Below are positions 1-9,690 of a stretch of DNA of 55,824 nucleotides, piece by piece. Under the pieces are notes generated by a model. It saw nothing but the letters and a program-made list of their open reading frames with translations. It was not told the origin of the DNA and did not search any database. The DNA is taken from the NCBI GenBank assembly GCA_012519425.1, contig JAAYQF010000029.1, positions 1 through 55,824 on the forward strand. The letters are read 5' to 3'. Source of the DNA: Bacteroidales bacterium. GTDB taxonomy: Bacteria; Bacteroidota; Bacteroidia; Bacteroidales; Paludibacteraceae. The position numbers were made by a program, and so were the translations under genes. Positions within the stretch are counted from its first letter, which is position 1; the number at the start of each line of letters is the position of its first letter.

Positions 1-1
1 A

Positions 2-151
2 CCTGGAGCAGTAGCCAAGAGATTGTTGTTGGAATTTGGATTTTTAGAGAGAGAGGTGCAAGTTTCTGCTTTGACTGTTGAGTCTGAGAACAGACATCAG
101 TATTCAAACGAGTTTATTGCTTTGGTCAAGGACTTTTATCTAAAATTATAA
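2..151 (+). CDS. 3' end of an unidentified gene (partial)
   Basis: An open frame enters from the left edge and reads about 49 codons to a TAA at 149-151, ending in ...FIALVKDFYLKL. It stops 8 bases before the convergent thioredoxin gene, a spacing that suits a real gene end. The fragment is too short for me to assign a family. No hydrophobic segment or known motif is visible. Confidence 0.5.
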   Translation, partial: PGAVAKRLLLEFGFLEREVQVSALTVESENRHQYSNEFIALVKDFYLKL

Positions 152-159
152 CAGTTATA

Positions 160-474
160 TTACAACAGCGCTTTTACTTTTTCTTCTAATACAGCTTTTG
201 GAGCTGCTCCAACTTGCTTGTCAACTACTTGCCCATCTTTTATAAATAATACGGTCGGTATATTCCGAATGCCATATTCAATGGGAGTATCTACGTGATC
301 GTCAACATTCATTTTGCCGATTTGAACTTTTCCTTCATATTCTTTTGAAAGTTCTTCGATGCTGGGTCCAACCATTCGGCAGGGGCCGCACCATTCTGCC
401 CAGAAGTCAATAACTACCGGTTTTCCGGAATTAACAATACCCTTAATGTTGTCATCTGTGAATTCTAATGCCAT
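160..474 (-). CDS. trxA: Thioredoxin
   Basis: This is a cytoplasmic protein-disulfide reductase that passes electrons from thioredoxin reductase to ribonucleotide reductase, peroxiredoxins and similar clients. The 104-residue length is that of a single classical thioredoxin domain. The redox motif WCGPC is at residues 28-32 (Cys29 and Cys32), preceded by the usual V-V-I-D-F-W-A strand, and the cis-proline loop R-N-I-P-T has its proline at residue 73. There is no signal peptide, so it is not a periplasmic thioredoxin-like protein. It lies 129 bases downstream of dnaE on the same strand and has its own promoter-like box at 527-534, so it is probably transcribed independently. Confidence 0.97.
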   Translation of the reverse strand: MALEFTDDNIKGIVNSGKPVVIDFWAEWCGPCRMVGPSIEELSKEYEGKVQIGKMNVDDHVDTPIEYGIRNIPTVLFIKDGQVVDKQVGAAPKAVLEEKVKALL

Positions 475-526
475 TTTTTTTATTTTAAATAGTTAATTTT
501 TTGATATCATTTAAATTTTTCATGTG

Positions 527-534
527 CAAAATTA
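527..534 (-). promoter_or_regulatory. Bacteroidota -7 element upstream of trxA
   Basis: Minus strand reads TAATTTTG, matching the Bacteroidota sigma-ABfr consensus TAnnTTTG, about 53 bases before the trxA start codon. No clear TTG -33 box is seen at the ideal spacing. Confidence 0.45.
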
Positions 535-603
535 AGAGAAAATAATCAGGATATGAAATAAAAACGAATTGATTTAGTTGATGCCGTTATTGAAATATTC
601 TAT

Positions 604-3600
604 TTAATTTAATTCCACATGAAAATCAATTTTCCCTGCTTCTTTGTTAGTCTTAAGAAATTTATAAAACTCTTTGTTTATGGTAGTTCTATGTTGGCGG
701 GCAAATAATTTCACCTTGCTTTGGGAAGATAGGTCTATGACGTTGAAGTAAACGTCTACGCTTCCTTTGTTACGGATGATCATCTCACTTAAATCTATGG
801 CTAAGGATTCATCCAACTCTTCGATAGGGAAGGAAATCGTCAAAGATTTGATCAGTTTATCTTTTAAACCGTTCATGATATCAATTTTCTGAATTTTTAC
901 TTCCGGAACAACTGGTGCGTTTGGGTCTATATCTCTGTTGTTGCCGTAGTCAGCACCTTTTCTCTGCACTGTACCCGAAATCAACAAGTATAGATCTTTA
1001 ATCATGTACTTGCTAAACTCTATATAGTTATTGCCGAACAAAGGAAACTCGAAAGCACCCTCATAATCTTCTAAAGTAAAAATTCCGTAGGGATTACCCG
1101 TTTTGGTGGTGCCGGATCGGATGGCTGTAACCATACCACCAATTTTAAATTGTTTGCCCATCAAAGGCATCAGATCTTTTAAATCTTGTGTAGTGGTGTT
1201 GCTGATGTGATTGATTTCGAATTCGTAGTCATCCAAAGGATGTGCTGAAAGATACATGCCAATGTATTCGCGCTCTTTGTTTAGTTTTTCCAAAGGCGAC
1301 CAATCGGGTGCATATGGAATTTCAGGTTTAACGATCTCAATTGCGTCAAAGTCACCAAAAAGGGAAATTTGATTGGCAGCCTGATCGGCCTGGTATTTAT
1401 TCCCATAACGCATGATGCTTTCAATAACCATTTCACCCTTGTCGTTTTCAACAAAGAATTGTTCTCTTTTGATATCTGTAAATTCGTCGAAGGCACCGGC
1501 ATAAACCAAACTTTCTATGGTTTTTTTATTGCATGATGTCAGGTTCACACGTTCAATGAAGTCGAAGAAACTTTTGAATGGGCCGTTGGCTTTTCTTTCT
1601 GTAATAATGGCTTCTACTGCTCCTTCACCAACACCTTTGATGCCCCCTAATCCGAAACGAATATTGCCATCGGGTGTAACTGTAAAATTTAAATCACTTT
1701 CATTTACGGCGGGTCCGAGCACATTCATACCCATATTGCGGCATTCGTCCATAAACTTTCTGACTTCAGCAATATCGTCTTTGTTGCGGGTTAAGTTTGC
1801 CGCTAAGAATTCAGCGGGATAATGGGCTTTCAGATAAGCCGTTTGGTAAGCGATCTGTGAATAACAGGTAGCGTGAGATTTATTGAAGGCATATTTGGCA
1901 AATTCTGACCAGTCAGCCCAGATTTGTTGAAGCTTTTCATCCGGGCCGAAACCATTCTTTTTGCAACCTTCCATGAATTTAGCTTCCATTTCAGCCATTT
2001 CATCAGCTTTTTTCTTACCCATGGCTTTGCGAAGTGCGTCAGACTCTCCCCGGGTAAATCCGGCTAAATCACGACTGAGCAACATCACCTGTTCTTGGTA
2101 AACAGTGATGCCATAAGTGTCTTTCAGTCTTTTCTCCATAATAGGGAAAAGATATTCAATTTGTTCACGACCATGTTTACGGTTGATAAAACGCGGGATG
2201 TACTGCATTGGACCCGGTCTGTACAGCGCATTCATGGCTATTAAATCTTCAAATTGAGTAGGCTGAAGTTCTTTGAGGTATTTCTGCATACCGCTTGATT
2301 CAAACTGAAAGGTACCTATCGTATTTCCTTTGCTGAAAAGTTCAAAAGTTTTTTTGTCATCGATTGGAATGGCATCAATATCAATATCAATATTGTGTGT
2401 TTTTTTAATATTGGATAAAGTTTCCCTGATAATGGATAAGGTCTTTAATCCTAAGAAATCCATTTTAATCAAACCGATTTGTTCAATGACTGAACCCTCG
2501 TACTGGGTAACCAGGATTTCTTCATTGGTTTCTTTGTCGATGGCGGTGCTTAGCGGAACGAGATTGATCAGATCGTCGGCACCGATAATAACGCCACAAG
2601 CATGAACGCCCGTCTGTCTCACAGTTCCTTCGAGCATTTCCGCATATTTCAGTGTGTCTGACAAATTTGAATCGGAAGAATTTCGTGCAATCTGTAATTC
2701 AGGAACGAATTTGACACTGTTGGCAATATTCACTTTCATACCTTTGCTGGTTGTATCGTCCGGGAACCTGTCAGGAATCAATTTGGTCAGGCGTTCCGCT
2801 TCCGGTAAAGGCAGTTTTTGTACACGTGCCACGTCTTTGATGGCAGATTTTGTTGCCATCGTTCCGAAGGTAATGATATGAGCCACTCTTTCTCTTCCGT
2901 ATTTTTCTTTGACATACCGTAGGACCTGTCCGCGACCGTCGTCATCGAAATCAATGTCAATATCCGGCATAGAGATACGATCAGGATTTAGGAAGCGCTC
3001 AAACAGCAAATCGTATTTCAAAGGGTCAATATCCGTAATTCTCAAGCAATAAGCAACCACTGATCCCGCAGCTGAACCACGTCCCGGTCCGACTGACACA
3101 CCCATTTTACGGGCTTCATTGATAAAATCCTGGACGATCAGAAAGTATCCCGGATAACCCATGTCTTTGACTACGTTCAACTCAAAATCTATACGTTCTA
3201 AAATTTCTTCACTTAAATCTTCTCCGTAGCGTTTTACAGCACCGTCAAGGGTAATCTTGCGAAGATAATCTGCATCTAATTTCACCCGAATAATTTCTTC
3301 ATAACCACCAAGTCTGTCAAAATTTTCAGCAAATTCTTTACGTAGTATCTCTTCGCTATATTTTTGCTGATATTCCTCTTCAGTTGCAAAATCTTCAGGT
3401 ATAGGAAAAATCGGCATCATCGGGTCGGAATCTATACTGTAAAACTCTACTTTATCGGCGATTTCAAGGGAGTTTTCAAGTGCTTCCGGAATATCTCCGA
3501 AGATGGCCCACATTTGTTCGGGAGATTTCAGGTATTCCTGTTTGCTATAACGCATGCGGGTGGGATCGTCCAAATCCTTGCCGGTACTCAGGCAAATTAA

Positions 3601-4416
3601 TCTTTCGTGACCTTCACCGTGTTCTTCTTCAATAAAGTGCACATCATTGGTTGCCAATAGTTTCGTGTTGGTCTTTCGGGCTAATTGGATGAGTATTTCA
3701 TTCTGTCGTTTTTGCTTTTCATAGACTTCTGTATCCGCATTTGGCTTATCCGTCTGATGCAATTGCAATTCCAGGTAAAAATCATCACCAAAAACTTTTT
3801 TGTACCAATAAATGGCTTTCTCGGCCTCTTCTAAATCTCCGGTTTCGATCTTACTATGTATTTCTCCGCCTAAGCAGGCCGAAGAAGCAATGATACCTTC
3901 GCTATATTGTTCTAATAATGCATGGTCAATGCGTGGACGATAATAAAACCCTTCCAGGTGTCCCAATGACACTAATTTACATAGGTTCTTATAGCCTTTT
4001 ATATTTTTTGCCAACAGCACCAAATGGTAGCCACTGCGATCTTCTGTGGTTTCCTTGAGAAAACGACTGCGTTTTGCCACATAAGCTTCACAGCCTAAAA
4101 TGGGCTTGAAACGTTTTTTTTCTAAGGTAGAAATTTGAGCTTGGATGTTTTCTTTTTCTTCGTCGGTAAGCTCGTTTTTTACCAGTTGCTTTTGTAAGGT
4201 GTCAATCTCATTGTTGATCGGTTGGTTTTTTTCGCTGGCGTAATTGTAAAACTCTTTGATACCGAACATATTTCCATGATCGGTAAGAGCAATGGCGTTT
4301 ACGCCTTGTTCAATGGACTTTTCAATCAAACCGGGTATGGTTGACATGCCATCAAGGATTGAATAATGTGAGTGCACATGTAGATGGACGAAAGATTTTG
4401 ATTGATTATGCTCCAT
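604..4416 (-). CDS. dnaE: DNA polymerase III subunit alpha
   Basis: This is the replicative polymerase of the C family. At 1270 residues it is slightly longer than the E. coli protein. An N-terminal PHP domain begins at H-L-H-V-H-S-H-Y-S (about residues 12-20). The palm carries M-P-D-I-D-I-D-F, with Asp485 and Asp487 matching the catalytic aspartates D401/D403 of E. coli, and K-M-D-F-L-G-L-K with Asp653 matching D555. The motif G-P-G-R-G-S-A-A-G-S lies just before the palm. A helix-hairpin-helix region and an OB fold (around F-K-I-G-G-M-V-T-A-I) follow toward the C terminus. The charged stretch near residues 65-100 (N-E-L-T-D-E-E-K-E) is an insertion in the PHP domain. No second dnaE is in the window. 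Confidence 0.97.
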   Translation of the reverse strand: MEHNQSKSFVHLHVHSHYSILDGMSTIPGLIEKSIEQGVNAIALTDHGNMFGIKEFYNYASEKNQPINNEIDTLQKQLVKNELTDEEKENIQAQISTLEKKRFKPILGCEAYVAKRSRFLKETTEDRSGYHLVLLAKNIKGYKNLCKLVSLGHLEGFYYRPRIDHALLEQYSEGIIASSACLGGEIHSKIETGDLEEAEKAIYWYKKVFGDDFYLELQLHQTDKPNADTEVYEKQKRQNEILIQLARKTNTKLLATNDVHFIEEEHGEGHERLICLSTGKDLDDPTRMRYSKQEYLKSPEQMWAIFGDIPEALENSLEIADKVEFYSIDSDPMMPIFPIPEDFATEEEYQQKYSEEILRKEFAENFDRLGGYEEIIRVKLDADYLRKITLDGAVKRYGEDLSEEILERIDFELNVVKDMGYPGYFLIVQDFINEARKMGVSVGPGRGSAAGSVVAYCLRITDIDPLKYDLLFERFLNPDRISMPDIDIDFDDDGRGQVLRYVKEKYGRERVAHIITFGTMATKSAIKDVARVQKLPLPEAERLTKLIPDRFPDDTTSKGMKVNIANSVKFVPELQIARNSSDSNLSDTLKYAEMLEGTVRQTGVHACGVIIGADDLINLVPLSTAIDKETNEEILVTQYEGSVIEQIGLIKMDFLGLKTLSIIRETLSNIKKTHNIDIDIDAIPIDDKKTFELFSKGNTIGTFQFESSGMQKYLKELQPTQFEDLIAMNALYRPGPMQYIPRFINRKHGREQIEYLFPIMEKRLKDTYGITVYQEQVMLLSRDLAGFTRGESDALRKAMGKKKADEMAEMEAKFMEGCKKNGFGPDEKLQQIWADWSEFAKYAFNKSHATCYSQIAYQTAYLKAHYPAEFLAANLTRNKDDIAEVRKFMDECRNMGMNVLGPAVNESDLNFTVTPDGNIRFGLGGIKGVGEGAVEAIITERKANGPFKSFFDFIERVNLTSCNKKTIESLVYAGAFDEFTDIKREQFFVENDKGEMVIESIMRYGNKYQADQAANQISLFGDFDAIEIVKPEIPYAPDWSPLEKLNKEREYIGMYLSAHPLDDYEFEINHISNTTTQDLKDLMPLMGKQFKIGGMVTAIRSGTTKTGNPYGIFTLEDYEGAFEFPLFGNNYIEFSKYMIKDLYLLISGTVQRKGADYGNNRDIDPNAPVVPEVKIQKIDIMNGLKDKLIKSLTISFPIEELDESLAIDLSEMIIRNKGSVDVYFNVIDLSSQSKVKLFARQHRTTINKEFYKFLKTNKEAGKIDFHVELN

Positions 4417-4579
4417 TTTATTGATATATAGGAAACCTTTTTCCGGAAGGATTGGTATAATCAGATGGATTAAAGAAGATTAAACACCCGTGCAAAAGGT
4501 AAAATTTGACGGATAAAGATAAGGACTTTTGCCCAAAATAGAGGGAGATAATCAGAAAAAAGTTATTAACAAGACAGGT

Positions 4580-5086
4580 TTAAAAATTGAATTGGATCAG
4601 TTGGTTTTCGATTTCTTTGTCATTTCCTTCGATAATGTGTTTTGCCTGATGATAGTAAGGCTCCCGATGTTTCAGACCGTCTTTGATGAATTGTAATAAT
4701 TCATCTCCTGATTTATTCTGAAGGATGGGTCTGACTCCTGTTTTGGTCGTTGCCAGTCTGGCAGCCAAATGCTCCGCAGTGAGTTTGAGATAAATAGTGT
4801 CTCCGCTGCGGTTCATAAACCCCATATTATCAAAAAAACAAGGTGTTCCACCCCCTGTCCCAATCACCATGTTTTCAAAATCACCCACTTCATGCAAACA
4901 CTTTCTTTCCATCTTACGAAATTCCGTTTCTCCTTTTTGCTCAAATATCCGGGCGATCGTCAGTTTGTATTTGTTTTCAATATAAGCATCCAAATCGATA
5001 AACTCCAGGCCAAGATGATTTGCCAGCATCCTGCCCATGGCAGTCTTGCCCGAACCCATATAACCAATTAAGAAAATGCGTTTCAT
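4580..5086 (-). CDS. aroK: Shikimate kinase
   Basis: It phosphorylates shikimate with ATP at the fifth step of the chorismate pathway. Length is 168 residues, normal for AroK. The Walker A loop is G-Y-M-G-S-G-K-T (Lys14), the shikimate-binding F-I-D-L-D ends at Asp33, Arg57 lies in the F-R-K motif, and the G-T-G-G-G-T-P loop is at residues 76-82. The lid sequence T-G-V-R-P-I-L is present. It starts 18 bases after the stop of the TonB receptor upstream on the same strand, so the two are probably cotranscribed, an unusual partnership for a housekeeping gene. A second shikimate-pathway gene, aroE, lies 17 kb away. Confidence 0.95.
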   Translation of the reverse strand: MKRIFLIGYMGSGKTAMGRMLANHLGLEFIDLDAYIENKYKLTIARIFEQKGETEFRKMERKCLHEVGDFENMVIGTGGGTPCFFDNMGFMNRSGDTIYLKLTAEHLAARLATTKTGVRPILQNKSGDELLQFIKDGLKHREPYYHQAKHIIEGNDKEIENQLIQFNF

Positions 5087-5104
5087 GTTTGAATAGTTTG
5101 CATT

Positions 5105-6916
5105 TTATAGGTTGAAATTGAGTCCGCCGTGGAAGTTAATGCCGGGCATGGGGTATCCATAGTTAATTTCATATTGCTGGTTGAGAATATTGTGTGCGGA
5201 AGCAAACAATTCCAATTGTTTCAGTAGTTTAGCTGAAATTCGCATGTTTAGAAGGGTGTAGTTTTGAGTTTTTTCAGGATTCACAGACACATGTAATTTG
5301 TGAATGTGCCGTAAATTCGCATTTACATTCAAGAATTTATACTGGTAGTTCAAGTTGAAATTGACCTGATGACGAGGCGCAGCCAAAATTGGTTTTTTTA
5401 CGTCGAGAAAAGTATAGTTAGCTGAAGCTTGCCATTGTTTGTTTATGTTGTAACTCGTGGAGAATTCGATTCCTTTGTTTCTGAACTTTCCTGTATTTCG
5501 TCGTATGGGAGGCATGGTATTCCTATCAACTTCTATCATATTTTTACCGTCCACCAGGAACAAAGTCAATTCTGTGCGCAGCTTGTGATTCAGGTACGAT
5601 TGCATCCAACCAAGTTCGTAATTCATCATGCTTTCCGGTTTCAAATCAGGGTTGGGAGCGTAAAGATAGAGCTCCATGACGGTCGGACTACGGAATCCTT
5701 TGGATACGGATGTTTTGAAATTGGTAGTCGGGCTTGCCTGAACAGATGCACCTGCCATAGGTACCCACTCGTTACCATAAACAGAATGGTGTTCAAAACG
5801 TAACCCACCGTTTAAATCAACAATTTTAAAGATTTTTTGATAAGCTAAAACGTAGCCCGCCAGTTCAGTCACTAAATTGAGTTTGTTTGCTGCCATCCCT
5901 GAATTGGCTGTTCCGCCGAACATTTTAGCATCCATTCCGGCAGTAATTTTTGTATCATCACTTATCATATAAGTCTGATACAGCATCAAACCTGAGTTTT
6001 GATCTGTTGATTGAAAACCGTCCGACAATATGTGCTTTCCAAAATTATGGTAGAATTTAAAAGAACCGTTCAGTTTCCCGTAACGATTGTCAACCGACAA
6101 AGCAGCTTTCCCACGTAAAATATCCACATCAAAATGTGCGGGATTGTGCACAGGTCCACTATCATTGGCAAAGAACTTAGCTATATTAGCATCCGCCGTT
6201 ATGGACCAATGCGGATTGAATCGGTATCCGGCTTTGATGTATCCATTGCTGATTTTAAAATCTGTACCGGGACGAATACCATCGGTGCGGTCGTGATTGC
6301 CTGAAGCGAAAATGCTGAAATTATTTTTGTTATATCCGATAGTACCGGCATATTTTTGTGTATTGTATGAACCGTAGGCTGCTTGTGCTGATACAGAAAG
6401 TCCTTCTTTACGTTGTTTCTTTGTGATGAAATTGATGGCTCCGGCCATGGCATTAGAACCATATAAAACAGAAGCCGGTCCTCGGATGACTTCAATTTTT
6501 TCTACATCCGAAGCCACGTAAGCATCCGGTAGCGGATGAGCAAATATTCCTTGATATTGCGGGTGGCCGTCAATTAATACCAATACCTGTGTGTTTGGTG
6601 AATTGCCTACTCCTCGCATATTGATGATGCCTGAACCCCCGGTTGAAACACCAAAGCCTAAAATATTACGTTCAGTAATAAACACACCGGGGACATATGT
6701 GCCGACGATTGATAGTGCATTATAATGCCCACTTCTCTTGATCTCAGTTTCATTGATTTGTGAGACGGATAGAGGAACTAATTCTCTCGAAGTTTCGAAT
6801 TTGGTTCCGGTAACGACAATTTCTTTCAATTGAACAGAATCTTCTGAAATCTCGTATGCCCAGAGAGTTTGGGAAAAAATCAAGCAAGCCAGGAGTGCTT
6901 TTAAGTGTGATTGCAT
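5105..6916 (-). CDS. TonB-dependent outer-membrane receptor
   Basis: This is an outer-membrane 22-stranded receptor that should import a scarce ligand using TonB energy. A signal peptide (M-Q-S-H-L-K-A-L-L-A-C-L-I-F) is followed by a TonB-box-like segment L-K-E-I-V-V-T-G-T, a plug domain at about residues 35-165 (I-E-V-I-R-G-P-A-S-V-L-Y-G-S-N-A) and a beta barrel. It lacks the N-terminal carboxypeptidase-like domain of SusC proteins. Its 603-residue size suits BtuB- or siderophore-type receptors. No cobalamin riboswitch, heme-binding partner or SusD neighbour is visible, so the ligand stays unknown. It is followed after 18 bases by aroK and is divergent from the DnaJ-like gene. Confidence 0.9.
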   Translation of the reverse strand: MQSHLKALLACLIFSQTLWAYEISEDSVQLKEIVVTGTKFETSRELVPLSVSQINETEIKRSGHYNALSIVGTYVPGVFITERNILGFGVSTGGSGIINMRGVGNSPNTQVLVLIDGHPQYQGIFAHPLPDAYVASDVEKIEVIRGPASVLYGSNAMAGAINFITKKQRKEGLSVSAQAAYGSYNTQKYAGTIGYNKNNFSIFASGNHDRTDGIRPGTDFKISNGYIKAGYRFNPHWSITADANIAKFFANDSGPVHNPAHFDVDILRGKAALSVDNRYGKLNGSFKFYHNFGKHILSDGFQSTDQNSGLMLYQTYMISDDTKITAGMDAKMFGGTANSGMAANKLNLVTELAGYVLAYQKIFKIVDLNGGLRFEHHSVYGNEWVPMAGASVQASPTTNFKTSVSKGFRSPTVMELYLYAPNPDLKPESMMNYELGWMQSYLNHKLRTELTLFLVDGKNMIEVDRNTMPPIRRNTGKFRNKGIEFSTSYNINKQWQASANYTFLDVKKPILAAPRHQVNFNLNYQYKFLNVNANLRHIHKLHVSVNPEKTQNYTLLNMRISAKLLKQLELFASAHNILNQQYEINYGYPMPGINFHGGLNFNL

Positions 6917-6957
6917 ATTGATTATTTTTTTAAGTTTCTAAAATAAATCACAGATGA

Positions 6958-6965
6958 CAAAGTTA
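6958..6965 (-). promoter_or_regulatory. Bacteroidota -7 element for the TonB receptor
   Basis: The minus strand reads TAACTTTG, fitting TAnnTTTG, 42 bases upstream of the receptor start. The same octamer sits upstream of the second TonB receptor (19199-19206) and of the LolD-like gene (11215-11222). No clear -33 box was found. Confidence 0.45.
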
Positions 6966-7007
6966 AGTAATAAAATGAAAAGATAGAAATTAGGTTGTTT
7001 TTTAGTT

Positions 7008-7015
7008 TATCTTTG
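7008..7015 (+). promoter_or_regulatory. Bacteroidota -7 element for the DnaJ-like operon
   Basis: TATCTTTG fits TAnnTTTG and lies 37 bases before the ATG at 7052. It faces away from the receptor's element at 6958-6965, forming a compact divergent promoter region. Confidence 0.45.
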
Positions 7016-7051
7016 TGAGTCTAAGTTTTATTGTTGAAATAACCAGTTGAT

Positions 7052-7777
7052 ATGAGTAACTTTCTGAAATGGATAGGCGGGGGCATAGGTTGGGCGTTGG
7101 GTGGCCCCATAGGAGCTATTCTTGGTTTTGCCCTGGGTTCCGCTATCGGAGGCAGCTCTACCAAAAAAAAGCAAATTTATACACGCACCACAGAGCAAGA
7201 CTTTAAAGCGAGTTTGTTGGTGATGATGGCCTGTGTCATGAAAGCGGACGGCAAGGTACAACGCTCCGAATTGAATGTTGTCAAACGTTTTTTAGTTGCC
7301 AATTTTGGAGAAGAAGGCGCATTAGAGGCGCTTCAGATGTTGAAGAAAATTTTAGATCAACCAATCAATGAGATGGAGGTTGCTCAGCAAATCAACCGCT
7401 ATATGAATCATTCAGCTAAGCTGCAATTGGTGCGTTTTCTGTTTGATGTTGCTTATGCCGATGGTCATGTGAATGAAGCTGAATTATTGGTCATTCGGAG
7501 GATTTCCGCCATTTTTAATATTAGTAATGCCGAATTTGAGTCGTTGAAAGCGCCTTACATGAAGCATGTAGATGTAAATTGGGCATACAAGGCTTTGGAA
7601 ATTGAACCTTCAGCATCCAACGACGATATTAAAAAGGCATATCGCAGGATGGCTATGAAATTTCATCCTGATAAAGTGGCCAATCTGGGAGAAGACATTA
7701 AAAAGTCAGCTACTGAAAAATTCAGGGCAGTGAATGAAGCTTATGAGCATTTGAAAAAAATACGAAATTTCGTATAA
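7052..7777 (+). CDS. DnaJ-domain co-chaperone with TerB-like domain (DjlA-like)
   Basis: Three parts are visible. Residues 8-36 form a glycine-rich hydrophobic stretch (G-G-G-I-G-W-A-L-G-G-P-I-G-A-I-L-G-F) that may insert in a membrane. Residues about 45-165 form a TerB-like helical domain with the acidic motif A-D-G-K-V and A-Y-A-D-G-H-V-N. The last 65 residues are a J domain with the diagnostic HPD at 205-207, so it should stimulate the ATPase of DnaK. The order matches the DjlA/TerB-DnaJ family. It is first in a tight operon with the DUF2007 protein (28-base gap) and the flippase. Its client is not evident. Confidence 0.88.
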   Translation: MSNFLKWIGGGIGWALGGPIGAILGFALGSAIGGSSTKKKQIYTRTTEQDFKASLLVMMACVMKADGKVQRSELNVVKRFLVANFGEEGALEALQMLKKILDQPINEMEVAQQINRYMNHSAKLQLVRFLFDVAYADGHVNEAELLVIRRISAIFNISNAEFESLKAPYMKHVDVNWAYKALEIEPSASNDDIKKAYRRMAMKFHPDKVANLGEDIKKSATEKFRAVNEAYEHLKKIRNFV

Positions 7778-7805
7778 AGCATAAACAAAATGAATAAAAA
7801 CAATC

Positions 7806-8096
7806 ATGAGTAAATTAGTAACCATTAGAACTTTCCATAGTAATTCAGAGCTTGAGCTTGTTAAAATGTATCTTGAGTCACTCGACATAGCTTGTTTTAC
7901 ACAAGATGAGATATTCAATCGTTTGTATGTACCCAGTGCCATAGGTGGTGCAAAATTAAAAGTCAGAGAGGAGGATGTTGAGCAAGCTGTTGCGTATTTA
8001 ATGGAAGGAGGATATCTTTCTCCGGAAGATTTAGAACCTTCTGCAGGGATTAAATTTGTGGATAAGTTCCTGGATAAATTTAGAAAAAAGAGCTAA
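7806..8096 (+). CDS. DUF2007-family small protein
   Basis: This is a 96-residue cytoplasmic protein. The N-terminal pattern (V-T-I-R-T-F-H-S-N-S-E-L-E-L-V-K-M-Y-L-E-S) followed by A-I-G-G-A-K-L-K-V-R-E-E-D matches DUF2007, a ferredoxin-like fold annotated as a putative signal-transducing protein. Pfam-level function is unknown. It sits between the DnaJ-like gene and the flippase with 28- and 11-base gaps, so the three are cotranscribed. There is no signal peptide or membrane segment. Confidence 0.82.
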   Translation: MSKLVTIRTFHSNSELELVKMYLESLDIACFTQDEIFNRLYVPSAIGGAKLKVREEDVEQAVAYLMEGGYLSPEDLEPSAGIKFVDKFLDKFRKKS

Positions 8097-8107
8097 TCTT
8101 TTCTGGC

Positions 8108-9610
8108 ATGGCAAGAAATCAAATGCAAAACTTAGCGAAGGAAACGGCAATTTATGGCGTTAGCAGTATTTTGGGCAAATTCCTGAATTGGTTGCTGGTA
8201 CCACTATATACTTATGTGTTGACGGGTTCTGCCGATTATGGTGTGGTTGCCAATTTATATGCATGGACTGCCCTTTTGTTGGTGATACTGACCTACGGCA
8301 TGGAGACCGGTTTTTTCCGTTTTGCCAATAAGCACAATGAGATTGCAGATAAAGTATATGGAAATACTTTAATCTCTGTCGGTACAACTTCCTTGATTTT
8401 TGCCATACTGTGCGTAATCTTTGCGCAACCCATTGCCAATGTGTTGGGTTATGCTAATCATCCTGAATACATTGCCATGTTAGGTGTTGTGGTTGCGATG
8501 GATGCTTTCGGTTCCATCCCATTTGCTTATCTGCGCTTTAGTTCCCGCCCCATCAAATTTGCAGCTTTAAAGCTATTGATGATTTTTACCAACATCGCCT
8601 TTAACATATTCTTTCTAGTACTTTGCCCCATAATTCATGAAAAAGCCCCGGCATCCATCGCATGGTTTTATAATCCGAACTACGGTGTTGGCTATGTGTT
8701 TGTTGCCAATGTAATTCAGACTGTTGTAGTAACACTTGCATTGTTGCCGGAAGTTTTCAAAGCCAGATTCGAATTTGATTTCCCTTTGCTGAAACAGATT
8801 TTACGTTATTCTTTGCCTTTATTGATACTTGGCATTGCAGGCATCATGAATCAAACCCTGGATAAGATTATTTTTCCGTTTTTAATTGAAGATCCGGTTT
8901 TAGCCAAATCCGAATTAGGCATTTATTCGGCCTGTTTCAAAATATCCATGGTGATGATGATGTTTACACAGGCTTTCCGTTATGCTTATGAGCCCTTTAT
9001 TTTTGCGCAATACAAAGATAAAAACAGCAAAGCAGCTTATGCGGATGCCATGAAGTTTTTCATCATCTTTTCCTTGTTGATATTTTTAGGAATGATGTTT
9101 TACCTGGATATTTTCAAATATATCCTACACAGTGATTATTGGGCAGGTTTGCGCATCATCCCCATTATACTTTTTTCCTATATTTTCCAGGGCGTGTTTT
9201 TCAATCTTTCGCTGTGGTATAAGCTGATAGATAAAACTATGTATGGTGCCTGGTTTGCCTTAGCCGGCGCTGTCATCACCATTACCGGCAATATTATTTT
9301 TGTTCCCATATTCAGTTATATGGCATCCGCCTGGGTTTCCTTTGCCTGTTACTTTGTGATGATGCTTTTATCTTATTTTTACGGGCAAAAATACATGCCC
9401 ATTCAGTACGATTTAAAATCTATCGCGTCATATACAGCATTAGCTTTGACCTTGTATGCCGTTAGTCTTTTTGTAAAAACACCATTCGTGGCGTTAAATC
9501 TGGCGATTAAAACGCTCTTATTGGCAATATTCGTAATTTATCTTGTAAAAAAAGATTTGCCGTTGAGCAGTATTCCCGTGGTGAGAAAGTTTATGAAGAA
9601 AAAAGAATGA
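8108..9610 (+). CDS. Polysaccharide/lipid-linked oligosaccharide flippase (Wzx/MATE-like)
   Basis: This is a 500-residue polytopic inner-membrane protein of about 14 hydrophobic segments that should flip an undecaprenyl-linked oligosaccharide across the membrane. The start (K-E-T-A-I-Y-G-V-S-S-I-L-G-K-F-L) and the following P-L-Y-T-Y-V-L motif are typical of the MOP-superfamily polysaccharide_synt branch. It ends with a basic tail (K-F-M-K-K-K-E). It follows DUF2007 by 11 bases. The surface-polysaccharide genes in this window lie 40 kb away, so its partner pathway is not shown by local context. Confidence 0.88.
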   Translation: MARNQMQNLAKETAIYGVSSILGKFLNWLLVPLYTYVLTGSADYGVVANLYAWTALLLVILTYGMETGFFRFANKHNEIADKVYGNTLISVGTTSLIFAILCVIFAQPIANVLGYANHPEYIAMLGVVVAMDAFGSIPFAYLRFSSRPIKFAALKLLMIFTNIAFNIFFLVLCPIIHEKAPASIAWFYNPNYGVGYVFVANVIQTVVVTLALLPEVFKARFEFDFPLLKQILRYSLPLLILGIAGIMNQTLDKIIFPFLIEDPVLAKSELGIYSACFKISMVMMMFTQAFRYAYEPFIFAQYKDKNSKAAYADAMKFFIIFSLLIFLGMMFYLDIFKYILHSDYWAGLRIIPIILFSYIFQGVFFNLSLWYKLIDKTMYGAWFALAGAVITITGNIIFVPIFSYMASAWVSFACYFVMMLLSYFYGQKYMPIQYDLKSIASYTALALTLYAVSLFVKTPFVALNLAIKTLLLAIFVIYLVKKDLPLSSIPVVRKFMKKKE

Positions 9611-9690
9611 GGGAGTATGATCTTTCATGGGATAAACTGCAGGCATATAGATCTAATGAACAGATATTTAGGTGTGGTTTTCAAATTCAA

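Noticed and set aside
1281-3600. Several opposite-strand or other-frame frames of 73-101 codons inside dnaE
   Set aside because: They are shadows of a strongly conserved gene; none has a leader, promoter or known motif.
6917-7051. Cobalamin or other riboswitch upstream of the first TonB receptor
   Set aside because: The gap is only 135 bases, with two promoter boxes and no conserved riboswitch core.
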